A DNA stretch of 47,740 bases from Planctomycetota bacterium (GTDB lineage Bacteria; Planctomycetota; Phycisphaerae; Phycisphaerales; SM1A02). Of the stretch, positions 1 through 7,808 are shown in pieces (position 1 is the stretch's first letter; every line of letters begins with the position of its first letter). Where the stretch lies: assembly GCA_022568135.1 (NCBI GenBank), contig JADFFQ010000026.1:1-47740 (forward strand), given 5' to 3'. The notes beneath the pieces are model-generated. The model did no database searches and was not told the origin of the DNA. It saw nothing but the letters and a program-made list of their open reading frames with translations. A program made the translations under genes and the position numbers.

Positions 1-1
1 C

Positions 2-169
2 CTGCGGGAGATCCTGCTGCTGGGGTATTTCCAGCGGATGAGCTACAACCAGATTGCCGGGACGCTGCAAATACCCCTGGGCACGGTCAAGAGCCGACTC
101 CATACCGCGGTGGCGGCGTTTGCCAGGGCATGGAAGGCGGCAATGGTTCGGGAGGGGCGCGCATCATGA
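2..169 (+). CDS. ECF-type RNA polymerase sigma factor, C-terminal part (5' end outside window)
   Basis: Only the last 55 codons are present. They encode a sigma-70 region 4 helix-turn-helix: YNQIAGTLQIPLGTVKSRLH, where the GTVKSRL recognition helix is typical of ECF sigma factors that bind the -35 element. Regions 2 and the start lie upstream of the window. The TGA stop (167-169) overlaps the ATG of the next gene (166-168) in an ATGA junction, so the two are probably translationally coupled. That is the usual arrangement of an ECF sigma factor with its anti-sigma partner. Its regulon cannot be told from this fragment. Confidence 0.85.
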   Translation: MREILLLGYFQRMSYNQIAGTLQIPLGTVKSRLHTAVAAFARAWKAAMVREGRAS

Positions 170-1089
170 CCCATCAACACGATCAGTACGACGAGCTTTC
201 ACCGCATGATCAACGCCTGTTGGATGCCCTGGTCGAATGCGAATTCGACCCTGAGGGGCTTGAGTTGCTGTCGGCGGCCGATCAACGCCGCGTCGACGCG
301 ATCATGGACCTGTTTGAGCTGCTGAACGATTACCCGGTTGAAGACGCCGACGAGACGCTGGTCCACGCCACCCTGGCCAGGATCGACCGCCATGAAGAAC
401 GGGCCTCCGCACGCCTGGCCTTCGACGCCACGCAAGCTCAAGCGGGCGACGTGCCGCGAGGGCGGAGGATCCGGATGCCCGATTTCATCACGATCGCGGC
501 GGTGATCCTCATTGCCGCCAGCGTCATCTGGCCGACCACCAACTTTCTGCGCCAGCGAACCGTCGATGCCGGCTGCGCCAACAACTTGCGGCTCCTGGGC
601 GTGGCGTTCAACCACTATGCCAGCGATTACGACGGGGCGATGCCGGTTGTTGCCCAGGCCGGGATGTTCAACGGCTGGAGCACGAAGGCCCACAACGAGC
701 TCAACCTCAACCCGCTTCTTGAAGCGGGCTATTGCGAGATCGGCCACCTGGACTGTCCGGGGAATCACAACCTCGATCCGAGCTACAGCTACCAGTGGCA
801 GTTGTCCGATCGGCCCATGGTCTGGGGTGTGGGGAGAATCACCTTGGCACTGGGTGATCGCAACCCGATGGTCGATGCCGCCCGAGCGGGGAGGTGGGTT
901 CCGGCGCTGTCGATTTCGCTGAATCACAACGGGCGCGGCCAGAACGTTCTCGCCACCGACGGGGCCTGGATCTGGTTGGTGCAGCCCTTGTTCGGCAGCA
1001 GCGACAACATCTGGCTGCCCATGGGTGTGCTGTTCCTCCGCCCCGGCGATCAGCCGATCGATCCGAACGACGTCTTCCTGGCCCACTGA
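166..1089 (+). CDS. Putative membrane anti-sigma factor with pseudopilin/DUF1559-like C-terminal domain
   Basis: 307 residues from the ATG overlapping the sigma-factor stop. An in-frame ATG at 130 lies inside the sigma gene and is less likely. Residues 1-100 are acidic and helical, without a zinc-binding cysteine pair, resembling the cytoplasmic part of planctomycete anti-sigma factors. A single hydrophobic segment follows near residues 108-126 (ITIAAVILIAASVIW). The rest contains CANNLRLLGVAFNHYASDYD and SLNHNGRGQNVLATDGAWIW, which resemble the C-terminal part of planctomycete prepilin-like (DUF1559/H-X9-DG) proteins. Seen: the coupling, one membrane segment and these motifs. Inferred: it sequesters the upstream sigma factor and carries an extracytoplasmic sensor domain. 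It could instead simply be a co-expressed pseudopilin-like protein. Confidence 0.6.
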   Translation: MTHQHDQYDELSPHDQRLLDALVECEFDPEGLELLSAADQRRVDAIMDLFELLNDYPVEDADETLVHATLARIDRHEERASARLAFDATQAQAGDVPRGRRIRMPDFITIAAVILIAASVIWPTTNFLRQRTVDAGCANNLRLLGVAFNHYASDYDGAMPVVAQAGMFNGWSTKAHNELNLNPLLEAGYCEIGHLDCPGNHNLDPSYSYQWQLSDRPMVWGVGRITLALGDRNPMVDAARAGRWVPALSISLNHNGRGQNVLATDGAWIWLVQPLFGSSDNIWLPMGVLFLRPGDQPIDPNDVFLAH

Positions 1090-1134
1090 CCGGCGGGCAT
1101 GACCGGGTTTGCGATCGGGGGTGCGGCCGGCCCT

Positions 1135-1162
1135 TTGACATCTCCCGCAGGCTTGCTACGCT
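1135..1162 (+). promoter_or_regulatory. Candidate sigma-70 promoter for rpmI-rplT
   Basis: A perfect TTGACA (1135-1140) is followed after 16 bp by TACGCT (1157-1162), which keeps the TAnnnT core of a -10 box. It lies about 50 bp upstream of rpmI in a 125-bp gap. This is a match by eye only. Confidence 0.4.
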
Positions 1163-1214
1163 TCCACGTTCGGTTTTGCGGAGGCTGTATCGACCGTGAG
1201 CGGGGTGTTGTGCC

Positions 1215-1475
1215 ATGCCCAAGAACAAGCCGCACAAAGGCCTGCTCAAGCGGGTGAGGGTTACCAAGACCGGCAAGATCAAGCTGCAAAGCGCGTTTGG
1301 CCGGCACTTGCGAAGCCATAAGTCCGGCCAGATCATTCGCCGGAATCGTCAGCCCAAGTATGCCCAGGGCCCCGACGCCACGCGGATAAGCCGCCTGCTG
1401 ATGCTGAAGGCCAACGTCACCAAGAACCATGCCCGGCGCCGGCGGACCGAGGCCCGGACGCCGACCGAGAGCTAG
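1215..1475 (+). CDS. rpmI: 50S ribosomal protein L35
   Basis: 86 residues, very basic. The start MPKNKPHKGLLKRVRVTKTG and the central KSGQIIRRNR and HARRRR segments match the L35 family (large subunit, assembly). The family is normally about 65 residues, so this copy has a tail of roughly 15-20 residues (RRRTEARTPTES). It precedes rplT by 94 bp, the usual L35-L20 pairing. infC, which commonly heads this operon, is not immediately upstream; the ECF sigma/anti-sigma pair is there instead. A promoter candidate sits just before the gene. Confidence 0.93.
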   Translation: MPKNKPHKGLLKRVRVTKTGKIKLQSAFGRHLRSHKSGQIIRRNRQPKYAQGPDATRISRLLMLKANVTKNHARRRRTEARTPTES

Positions 1476-1569
1476 GAATAGGGTCTGAATGGTTTTGCGG
1501 GATTCCAAGGGGCCGGGGGGTTGCGATGGTCCTCGTCGAGGCTTGTCTCGGCGAATGAGGAGTTGATCC

Positions 1570-1986
1570 ATGCCCCGTGCTCGCAAAGGTGCAGCGCGTA
1601 CTCAGGGGCGGCGCCGATTGCTTCGCGCCGTCCGCGGCTATCGCGGCACGCATCGCAAGCACAAGGCCCAGGCGAAGATCGCCATCTTGCGGGCGGGGCA
1701 GTTTGCCTACCGCGATCGGCGGGTTCGGCGGCGCGACTTTCGGCGGCTGTGGATCACGCGCCTCTCCGCCGCCTGCCGTATGCGCGGTACTCGCTACAGT
1801 CGCTTCATCGACGGCCTGCAGCGGGCCGGAGTCCTGTTGAACCGCAAGATGCTCAGCCAGCTCGCCATCGAGGATCCCAGCGTCTTCGACAAGTTGGTGG
1901 GGCTGGTCAAGGCGAGTTCGTCGTCTACGCCACGCGCTGCCTCTTCGCAGGCCCCGCAGCCTAAACCCGCCCAGTCTGTCAAATGA
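1570..1986 (+). CDS. rplT: 50S ribosomal protein L20
   Basis: 138 residues, slightly longer than the usual 115-120 because of a Ser/Pro/Gln-rich C-terminal tail after about residue 115. The N-terminal basic region MPRARKGAARTQGRRRLLRA with GYRGTHRKHKAQAK, and the globular part with RDFRRLWITRLSAACR and YSRFIDGLQRAGVLLNRKML, are diagnostic of L20. L20 binds 23S rRNA early in large-subunit assembly and in some bacteria autoregulates the L35-L20 operon. No classic L20-binding mimic was identified in the short leader here. A strong hairpin follows the stop. Confidence 0.95.
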   Translation: MPRARKGAARTQGRRRLLRAVRGYRGTHRKHKAQAKIAILRAGQFAYRDRRVRRRDFRRLWITRLSAACRMRGTRYSRFIDGLQRAGVLLNRKMLSQLAIEDPSVFDKLVGLVKASSSSTPRAASSQAPQPKPAQSVK

Positions 1987-2005
1987 GGGTGGTCTGAAGC
2001 TCGCG

Positions 2006-2028
2006 GCCGGTCATTGCTCGTGACCGGC
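2006..2028 (+). terminator. Hairpin downstream of rplT (possible terminator without U-tract)
   Basis: An 8-bp perfect stem, GCCGGTCA (2006-2013) with TGACCGGC (2021-2028), has a 7-nt loop and begins 20 bp after the rplT stop. No T-run follows, so intrinsic termination is uncertain. It may only stabilise the mRNA 3' end. Confidence 0.4.
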
Positions 2029-2039
2029 GGCGCAACGGT

Positions 2040-2059
2040 CCGCGGGTTACCACCCGCGG
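2040..2059. repeat. Short palindromic repeat, family C (copy 1)
   Basis: CCGCGGGT (2040-2047), loop TACC, ACCCGCGG (2052-2059). The same 8-bp arms with a different 4-nt loop recur at 3324-3343, so two copies bracket dapL. REP-like intergenic element. Confidence 0.6.
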
Positions 2060-2084
2060 CTACCGAACGATCGAATGCTCCGGT

Positions 2085-3323
2085 ATGGCTTTGATCAACG
2101 AGCATTACCTGAAGCTGCGGGGCGGGTATCTCTTTCCCGAGATCACCCGCCGTCTCGAAGCGTTCCGTGTAGCTGAACCGGCCGCGGCAAAGCGCATCAT
2201 CCGCTGTGGCATCGGTGACGTCACCGAGCCGCTGCCGTCGGCGGTGATCGAGGCCATGCACAACGCCGTCGATGAACTGGCCAGCCGGGAGACCTTTCGC
2301 GGGTATGGCCCCGCCGCCGGCTATGAGTTCATACGCGAGACCATCGCCCAGCACGACTTCCGCGGCCGCGGCATCGATGTCGACGCGTCGGAGATCTTCC
2401 TTTCCGACGGGTCCAAGGGCGACTGCGGGCACATCCTGGAACTGCTCGGCCGCGGTAATCGCGTGGTGATCGCCGATCCGGTCTATCCGGTGTACGTCGA
2501 TACCAACGTCATGGTCGGCAACACCGGCGAGGCGTTGGCGGACGGCGGCTACGGGGGAATCGTTTATCTGCCGTGCACGCCCGCCAACGGCTTCGTGGCC
2601 GCGCCCCCGGCCCAACGGGCGGATCTGATCTACCTGTGTTATCCCAACAACCCCACCGGAGCGATGATCGACCGCCGGCAGCTTCGCGCGTGGGTGGACT
2701 ATGCGCTGGAAAACGACGCGATCATCCTCTATGACGTCGCCTACCAGGCGTTCATCAGCGAGCCTGACCTGCCCCGGTCGATCTACGAGATCGACGGGGC
2801 CCGCCGCTGCGCGATCGAGTTCCATAGTTTCTCCAAGAACGGCGGGTTCACCGGCGTGCGATGTGGCTTCACGGTCTGCCCGAGGGAGGTGGCGGGGTTG
2901 ACCAAAGACGGGCGGAAGATCACGCTGCATGAGTTGTGGCAGCGACGCTGGAACACCCGCTCCAACGGGGTGAGCTACGTCGTTCAGCGGGCCGCCGAGG
3001 CTCTGTATTCACCCGATGGCAAAGCACAGGTCGCCGCTCTTGTCGATCACTATCTGACCAACGCCCGCATTCTCCGCGAAGGATTCGAGGCCGTTGGATG
3101 GAAGGTCTTCGGCGGCGTGAACGCCCCGTATGTTTGGGCCGCGTGTCCGGACGGTGTGAGCAGTTGGGAGATGTTCGATCGGTTGCTGCAAGACGCCAAC
3201 GTCGCGGTGGTTCCCGGGGCCGGCTTCGGCCGATGCGGCGAGGGCTACATTCGCATCTCCGCGTTCAACTCGCGCGACAACATTGACACGGCGGTCGATC
3301 GCTTGCGCAAGCTGTCGTGGTAG
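2085..3323 (+). CDS. dapL: LL-diaminopimelate aminotransferase
   Basis: 412 residues, full length for the family. This fold-type I PLP aminotransferase converts tetrahydrodipicolinate directly to LL-diaminopimelate, bypassing the succinylase/acetylase steps of the lysine and peptidoglycan-precursor pathway. The start NEHYLKLRGGYLFPEI is the characteristic DapL N-terminus. Substrate- and cofactor-binding blocks include CGIGDVTEPLP, FRGYGPAAGYEFIRE and CYPNNPTGAM. The PLP lysine lies in SFSKNGGFTGVRCG. DapL is typical of planctomycetes, chlamydiae, cyanobacteria and plants. It stands between two copies of the same palindromic repeat and may be transcribed with the following dehydratase gene. 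Confidence 0.95.
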   Translation: MALINEHYLKLRGGYLFPEITRRLEAFRVAEPAAAKRIIRCGIGDVTEPLPSAVIEAMHNAVDELASRETFRGYGPAAGYEFIRETIAQHDFRGRGIDVDASEIFLSDGSKGDCGHILELLGRGNRVVIADPVYPVYVDTNVMVGNTGEALADGGYGGIVYLPCTPANGFVAAPPAQRADLIYLCYPNNPTGAMIDRRQLRAWVDYALENDAIILYDVAYQAFISEPDLPRSIYEIDGARRCAIEFHSFSKNGGFTGVRCGFTVCPREVAGLTKDGRKITLHELWQRRWNTRSNGVSYVVQRAAEALYSPDGKAQVAALVDHYLTNARILREGFEAVGWKVFGGVNAPYVWAACPDGVSSWEMFDRLLQDANVAVVPGAGFGRCGEGYIRISAFNSRDNIDTAVDRLRKLSW

Positions 3324-3343
3324 CCGCGGGTGGAAACCCGCGG
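3324..3343. repeat. Short palindromic repeat, family C (copy 2)
   Basis: CCGCGGGT (3324-3331), loop GGAA, ACCCGCGG (3336-3343), starting directly after the dapL stop. A possible GTG start at 3330 for the next gene would lie inside this palindrome, which argues for the downstream ATG at 3375. Confidence 0.6.
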
Positions 3344-3374
3344 ACTCCTTCGTCTACAACGGGGCCATGCGCTG

Positions 3375-4346
3375 ATGACCGCCTACGCCGCTGACCTTCA
3401 ATCCGTCCGCGAAGCGGCAAGCCGCATCGCGCCCTATGCCCATCGCACGCCGGTGATGACGTGCTCGACGATTGATGAGCTGGCCGGTCGCAGCTTGTTC
3501 TTCAAGTGTGAGCTGTTTCAGAAGGCGGGCTCGTTCAAGTTTCGAGGCGCGTGCAACGCGGTGATGAAGCTGCCCGATGAAGAGGCTCATCGCGGCGTGG
3601 TGACCCACTCCAGCGGCAATCACGCTCAGGCTCTGGCCTTGGCGGCGAAGCTGCGATGCTGCCAGGCTCACATCGTCATGCCCAGGACCGCGTCGCCGAT
3701 CAAGCGCCAATCGGTCGAAGGCTATGGCGGAAAAATCTATCTCTGTGAACCGACGCTCGCAGCTCGTGAATCAATGGCGGCAGAGCTGGCCGAGCAGACC
3801 GGCGCCGTGATGATTCCGCCATACGATCATCCCGACATCATCGCCGGCCAGGGAACCGCTGCGTTTGAATTGCTTGGGCAAGTGGACAATCTTGATGCGA
3901 TCATTGCTCCGATCGGCGGCGGGGGGTTGATTTCGGGCACGTGCATCACTGCCATGGCCATCAATCCGAACATTCGTGTGTTTGGGGCTGAGCCGGTTGG
4001 TGCCGATGACGCCGCCCGCTCACAGGCTGCGGGCAGATTCATCCCCCAGACAAACCCCAACACGATCTGCGACGGACTGCTCACCAGTCTCGGCGAACTC
4101 ACCTGGCCGATCGTTCGCGATCACGTCCAGCGCATCATCACCGTCGATGACGAGAAGATCATCGCCGCGATGCGCCTCATCTGGCAACGGATGAAGCTCA
4201 TCATCGAACCCAGCGCCGCCGTCGCCGTCGCCGCGGTGCTGGGCGACGAATTCAAATCAGTGCCGTTGGGCTCTTCGCCAAGTTCCGGGGGCGTCGGCGT
4301 GATCCTCTCCGGCGGCAACGCTGATCTCGACCACCTGCCGTGGTGA
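3375..4346 (+). CDS. Fold-type II PLP enzyme: threonine dehydratase / serine racemase family
   Basis: 323 residues from the ATG at 3375; a GTG at 3330 would add 15 residues that do not look conserved. The PLP lysine is in GSFKFRGA, the substrate-binding loop is SSGNHAQALA, and the phosphate-binding glycine loop is GGGGLISG. The length and absence of a C-terminal ACT/regulatory domain place it with catabolic threonine/serine dehydratases and serine racemases, not the ~500-residue biosynthetic IlvA. It would deaminate Thr/Ser to 2-oxo acids or racemise serine; sequence alone does not decide. It lies 51 bp behind dapL on the same strand and converges with prfB. Confidence 0.85.
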   Translation: MTAYAADLQSVREAASRIAPYAHRTPVMTCSTIDELAGRSLFFKCELFQKAGSFKFRGACNAVMKLPDEEAHRGVVTHSSGNHAQALALAAKLRCCQAHIVMPRTASPIKRQSVEGYGGKIYLCEPTLAARESMAAELAEQTGAVMIPPYDHPDIIAGQGTAAFELLGQVDNLDAIIAPIGGGGLISGTCITAMAINPNIRVFGAEPVGADDAARSQAAGRFIPQTNPNTICDGLLTSLGELTWPIVRDHVQRIITVDDEKIIAAMRLIWQRMKLIIEPSAAVAVAAVLGDEFKSVPLGSSPSSGGVGVILSGGNADLDHLPW

Positions 4347-4410
4347 GCGGATTCGGGGCCTCAATGAGCAGAGCACGCTCAGGCGTACCCTACCCAGAGA
4401 CTGCATCTGC

Positions 4411-5542
4411 TCAATTGCCTGGGGCTGCTGAGGTCTTCTCCCGTTCGGCTCGGCGGCGCTTGAGCTCGGCGTCGATGAATCCTTCGAGATCGCCATCGAG
4501 CACCCTTTGGGGATTGCCGACCTCGTAGCCGCTGCGGTGGTCCTTGACGCGATTGTCGTAGATGACGTAGGAGCGGATCTGGGTTCCCCACCCGCGATCG
4601 ACTTTGCCGCCGGTCGCCACATCCAGCTCGGCCTGGCGCTTCTCCTCATGGATCTGTTGCAGCTTACCCGTGAGTATTTTCATGGCCTGTCGGCGGTTCT
4701 GCGACTGGTCGCGGAAGGTCGAGGCGGTGACCTGGATGCCGGTGGGCTTGTGCACGATGCGCACGGCCGAGGCGACTTTGTTGACGTTCTGTCCGCCGGG
4801 GCCGGCTGATCGGGCGAAGGCGGTCAGCTCGATCTCCTTGTCGTCGATCTGCACTTCAGTATTCTCGAACTCGGGGATGACATCGACGGTGGCGAAGCTC
4901 GTCTGCCGTTTGCCCTGGGCATTGAAGGGGCTGACGCGAGCCAGCCGATGCGTGCCCCGCTCGCAGGACATGGTGCCATAGGCGTAGGGCCCCTTCAGGT
5001 GGAAGACCACCTCGCTGATGCCGACCTCGGTGCCGGGGACGCGGTTCACTTCCTCGGCCTTGATGCCCACTTTCTCCCAGTAGAAGAGGTACATGCGTTG
5101 GAGCATGGCGGCCCAATCGTCCGCTTCCGTGCCGCCATCGCCGGCCTGGATAGTGACGAAGCAGTCGCGGTGGTCGTGCTTGGCGCTCAGCAGCGACCGC
5201 GTCTCCACCTTCTCCATCTTTTTCGTCAACAGGAACAACTGCTCGTCAGCTTCGGCCAGCAGCTCCCCGTCGTCGGCCTCCCTGGCCAGCTCGTAGCCGA
5301 TCTGGGCATCGCCGAACTGCTCGATGACCTCGCCCAGACTGTCGGTCTGAGCCTTGAGTTTTCGATACTCGTCGATGACGCTCTGAGCCGCTGCGCGGTC
5401 CTGCCAGAACTCGGCCGCGTTCATCTTTGACTGGAGTTCATCCTGCCGGGCGAGCTTGCGGTCGTAGTCAAAGAGAGTCGCGGATGGTTGTGATCCGCGC
5501 CTCGAGGTCGTCGATGATGGGTTGATGGGATTCGTAGTGCAT
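4411..5542 (-). CDS. prfB: Peptide chain release factor 2 (with programmed +1 frameshift)
   Basis: RF2 releases peptides at UGA and UAA. The conserved frame holds the RF2-specific SPF tripeptide (in RVSPFNAQGKRQTSFA) and the catalytic GGQ (in SAGPGGQNVNKVASAVR). That frame has no credible start of its own: upstream of codon GAC (5469) it reads low-complexity sequence. Starting at ATG 5542 in another frame gives 24 residues (MHYESHQPIIDDLEARI...) up to CTT TGA C at 5473-5467. A +1 slip there joins the frames as ...RDSL-DYDRKLARQDEL, exactly the RF2 arrangement, giving about 376 residues (family about 365). The annotated span therefore includes an in-frame UGA. It converges with the upstream dehydratase gene. 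Confidence 0.93.
5467..5473 (-). promoter_or_regulatory. Programmed +1 frameshift site of prfB (CTT TGA C)
   Basis: On the minus strand CTT (5473-5471) precedes an in-frame TGA (5470-5468) followed by C. This is the same slippery site used for RF2 autoregulation in many bacteria: low RF2 slows termination and favours the shift. An internal Shine-Dalgarno-like AGGGGG just upstream, as in E. coli, is not evident; the preceding bases are CATCCGCGACTCT. Confidence 0.9.
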
Positions 5543-5590
5543 GGGGGAGAGTTTGAGGCTTGGTGGGCGGGAGTCGCCAACACATCATAG

Positions 5591-5610
5591 CCCCGCATGC
5601 ATATGCGGGG
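5591..5610. repeat. Perfect 20-bp palindrome between prfB and the FMN reductase gene
   Basis: CCCCGCAT GCAT ATGCGGGG is a complete dyad located between the FMN reductase stop (5652) and the prfB start (5542). It resembles the REP-like palindromes elsewhere in the window but has different arms. It could be a terminator stem, a REP-type element or an operator. Confidence 0.5.
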
Positions 5611-5651
5611 GAGGGACAGCCCGGCGAGGGTGCCTCGGTGGCTGGCGAACT

Positions 5652-6230
5652 TCACGCCAGTTTGGTCACGACGTCGGCGAGTCTTTGGCCGATCTGCTCG
5701 ACGGCCTGTAGCTGCTTGGGGTCCTTCAGCGACCCGTTCTCGGCGAATGCCTCAGCCGCGCTGGCAATGGCTTTCTGATCCGGCAGCACCAGCACGCCGA
5801 TGTTACCCAGGATTGCCCGCAGATGAACCAGGCCCCGCAGCCCGCCCAACGCCCCGGGTGAAGCGCTCATGATCGCTGCCACCTTGCCCCGATAGCAGAC
5901 CAGCCCTGGCTCGTCCGGCTCCGGCCGAGACGTCCAGTCGATGACGTTCTTCAGCGCGCCCGAGATCGAGCTGTTGTATTCCGGCGACGCGATGAGGAAG
6001 CCGCCATGTCCCTTCATCAGGGCCTTGAGCTTCCTGGCGTTCTCCGGAAGCCCGGCATCAGCCTCCAGATCGCCGTCATAGACCGGCAGAGGATACTCAC
6101 CAAGATTGATCTCCGTCACGTCAGCCCCGGCCCGGCGGGCTGCGGCCGCAGCGATCCTCACCAGTTTCTTGTTGTACGACCCCTGCCGTAGGCTCCCGGC
6201 AAAGGCAAGGATCTTTGGCTCATCGGACAT
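5652..6230 (-). CDS. NADPH-dependent FMN reductase family protein
   Basis: 192 residues from the ATG at 6230. The flavodoxin-like FMN phosphate loop is GSLRQGSYNKKL, and SPEYNSSISGALKNVIDW is the hallmark second motif of the NADPH-dependent FMN reductase/ChrR/azoreductase group. SASPGALGGLRGLVHLRAIL completes the flavin site. Family members are soluble dimeric quinone, chromate or FMN reductases using NAD(P)H. The substrate cannot be assigned. A longer in-frame start at 6338 exists, but the conserved domain begins at 6230 and the extension would overlap the divergent aminotransferase start. prfB lies about 110 bp downstream on the same strand. Confidence 0.88.
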   Translation of the reverse strand: MSDEPKILAFAGSLRQGSYNKKLVRIAAAAARRAGADVTEINLGEYPLPVYDGDLEADAGLPENARKLKALMKGHGGFLIASPEYNSSISGALKNVIDWTSRPEPDEPGLVCYRGKVAAIMSASPGALGGLRGLVHLRAILGNIGVLVLPDQKAIASAAEAFAENGSLKDPKQLQAVEQIGQRLADVVTKLA

Positions 6231-6337
6231 AGGCTTAGCGCGCTCCCGAGGTTGAAGGACCAGTTGGGCACAGGATAGCGTCACCCCGCGCCCGCGGCTT
6301 TGCACGCCGGCCTCCCCGGTGCGGTACCCTTTCCCCA

Positions 6338-7576
6338 ATGCAGACGACCGATCCGCCCATGCAGCTATCGCAACGGGTCCGAAGCCTCAAGCCGTCGGCC
6401 ACCTTCGCCGTCAACGCCCGAGTGCGCCAGCTTCGGGCCCAGGGCCGAGACATCATCGGGCTCGGAGCCGGTGAGCCGGACTTCGAGACGCCCCCCGAGA
6501 TCAAGCAGGCCGCGATCGACGCCTTGTTGAGTGGCCAGACCCATTACATGCCCGTCGCGGGTGAGCCCACCGCAAGAGAAGCGATCGCCCAGAAGCTGCG
6601 GGTCGAGAATGGCATCGCTTGCTCGGCTGATCATGTCGTCATCACGGTCGGCGCGAAGCATGCGTTCTATCTGGCGATGCAATGCCTGATTGATCCCGGC
6701 CAAGGGCAGCAGGTGATCCTTCCCACGCCCGCGTGGGTGAGCTATCGGCCGATCATCGAGCTGGCCGGCGGCGAGGTCGTCGAAGTGCCCGGCCCGATGG
6801 AGACCGAATTCAAGATCACGCCCGATCAACTCAGCCGGGCGATCACCGATCGCACCGCTGCGGTCATCATCAACAGCCCGTCCAACCCCTGCGGCACCAT
6901 GTACCGCCCGGATGAGCTACGCGCCTTGGCCGAGGTGCTCAATCGCCACGACCAGATCACGATCATCACCGACGAGATCTACGAGAAGCTCATCTATGGG
7001 GGTATCGAGCACTTCTCGCTGGGGTCGATCGAGGCCATCGCCGACCGTGTGGTGACGATCAATGGGTTGAGCAAGGCCTACGCGATGACCGGGTGGCGAA
7101 TCGGCTATGCCTGCGCCCCCGGAAATGACGGCGTATTTGCCGGGGCTATGGAGAAGCTGCAAGGGCAGATGACCAGCAACATCACATCCTTCTGCTATGC
7201 AGCAGTTGTGGAATCGCTGAGAAACGGCGCCGCGGCGGTGGAGCAGATGCGGCGCGTCTTTGCCGAGCGAGCGGAGCTGATCCATGAGCTGCTGGGACGG
7301 TGGCCGCAGGTGAAATGCCCGAAGCCCACCGGGGCTTTCTACGTCTTCCCGGATATCAGCGCCCACTTCGGCAAGCGATCCGCAGCTGGCAGCGTGATCG
7401 ATTCGTCGGTCGCGTTCGCCGAGGCGCTGCTTGAAGAGGCGAACGTGGCTGTGGTCCCCGGCGAGGACTTTGGCGCCTGCGCCCGCGGTCACGTGCGACT
7501 CAGCTTCGCGGCAAGCCCCCAGCAGATCTCCGAAGGCTGCGGGCGGATTGACACGTGGCTGCGGCAGTTGCGTTGA
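6338..7576 (+). CDS. Class I/II pyridoxal-phosphate aminotransferase, aspartate aminotransferase type
   Basis: 412 residues (405 if the second ATG at 6359 is used). The motifs follow aspartate aminotransferase subgroup 1b: GLGAGEPDFETP near the N-terminus, HYMPVAGEP, the substrate-contacting NSPSNPCGTMY, ITDEIYEKLIY, the PLP lysine in GLSKAYAMTGWRIGYA, and the C-terminal GHVRLSFAAS carrying the carboxylate-binding arginine. It would interconvert aspartate and glutamate; subgroup 1b enzymes often also accept prephenate or aromatic substrates, so the precise role is open. It is divergent from the FMN reductase gene. Downstream begins a REP/RAYT island. Confidence 0.9.
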   Translation: MQTTDPPMQLSQRVRSLKPSATFAVNARVRQLRAQGRDIIGLGAGEPDFETPPEIKQAAIDALLSGQTHYMPVAGEPTAREAIAQKLRVENGIACSADHVVITVGAKHAFYLAMQCLIDPGQGQQVILPTPAWVSYRPIIELAGGEVVEVPGPMETEFKITPDQLSRAITDRTAAVIINSPSNPCGTMYRPDELRALAEVLNRHDQITIITDEIYEKLIYGGIEHFSLGSIEAIADRVVTINGLSKAYAMTGWRIGYACAPGNDGVFAGAMEKLQGQMTSNITSFCYAAVVESLRNGAAAVEQMRRVFAERAELIHELLGRWPQVKCPKPTGAFYVFPDISAHFGKRSAAGSVIDSSVAFAEALLEEANVAVVPGEDFGACARGHVRLSFAASPQQISEGCGRIDTWLRQLR

Positions 7577-7620
7577 TACGCGCGCAAGCCTGCGGGCCAA
7601 CCGGCCATTGATCCATCCTA

Positions 7621-7645
7621 TAGTCCCCGGCTTTGCCGGGGGGTT
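7621..7645. repeat. REP-like palindrome, family A
   Basis: TAG-TCCCCGGC-TTT-GCCGGGGGG, a GC-rich hairpin preceded by TAG. The family A signature (TAG, then CCCCGGC, a short loop and GCCGGGG) occurs about ten times in this window, always intergenic. Confidence 0.7.
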
Positions 7646-7674
7646 CCCGGGTAACCGAATTGACTGTTGTTCAA

Positions 7675-7808
7675 CCCCCCGGCAGAGCCGGGGGCTATAG
7701 GAGTTGGTTGAGCGCACCGGCCCGCCTTTAGCCCCGGCCTCCGGCCGGGGGTGAGCACGGCGTTAATCCCACGTCGCGAAGAACCCCGGCAGAGCCGGGG
7801 GCTATGGG
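7675..7808. repeat. REP doublet unit, left copy flanking RAYT gene 1
   Basis: Two family A palindromes (CCCCCCGGC-AGA-GCCGGGGG and GCCCCGGCCTCCGGCCGGGG) are joined by a spacer and followed by a third, CCCCGGC-AGA-GCCGGGG. The unit, including non-palindromic spacers such as GAGTTGGTTGAGCGCACC and GTGAGCACGGCGTTAATCCC, recurs almost unchanged at 8336-8468 on the other side of the transposase gene. Confidence 0.85.

Noticed and set aside
5543..5655. N-terminal extension of the prfB conserved frame up to 5655
   Set aside because: The extension is not RF2-like, overlaps the FMN reductase stop region, and the frameshift start at 5542 restores the conserved N-terminus.
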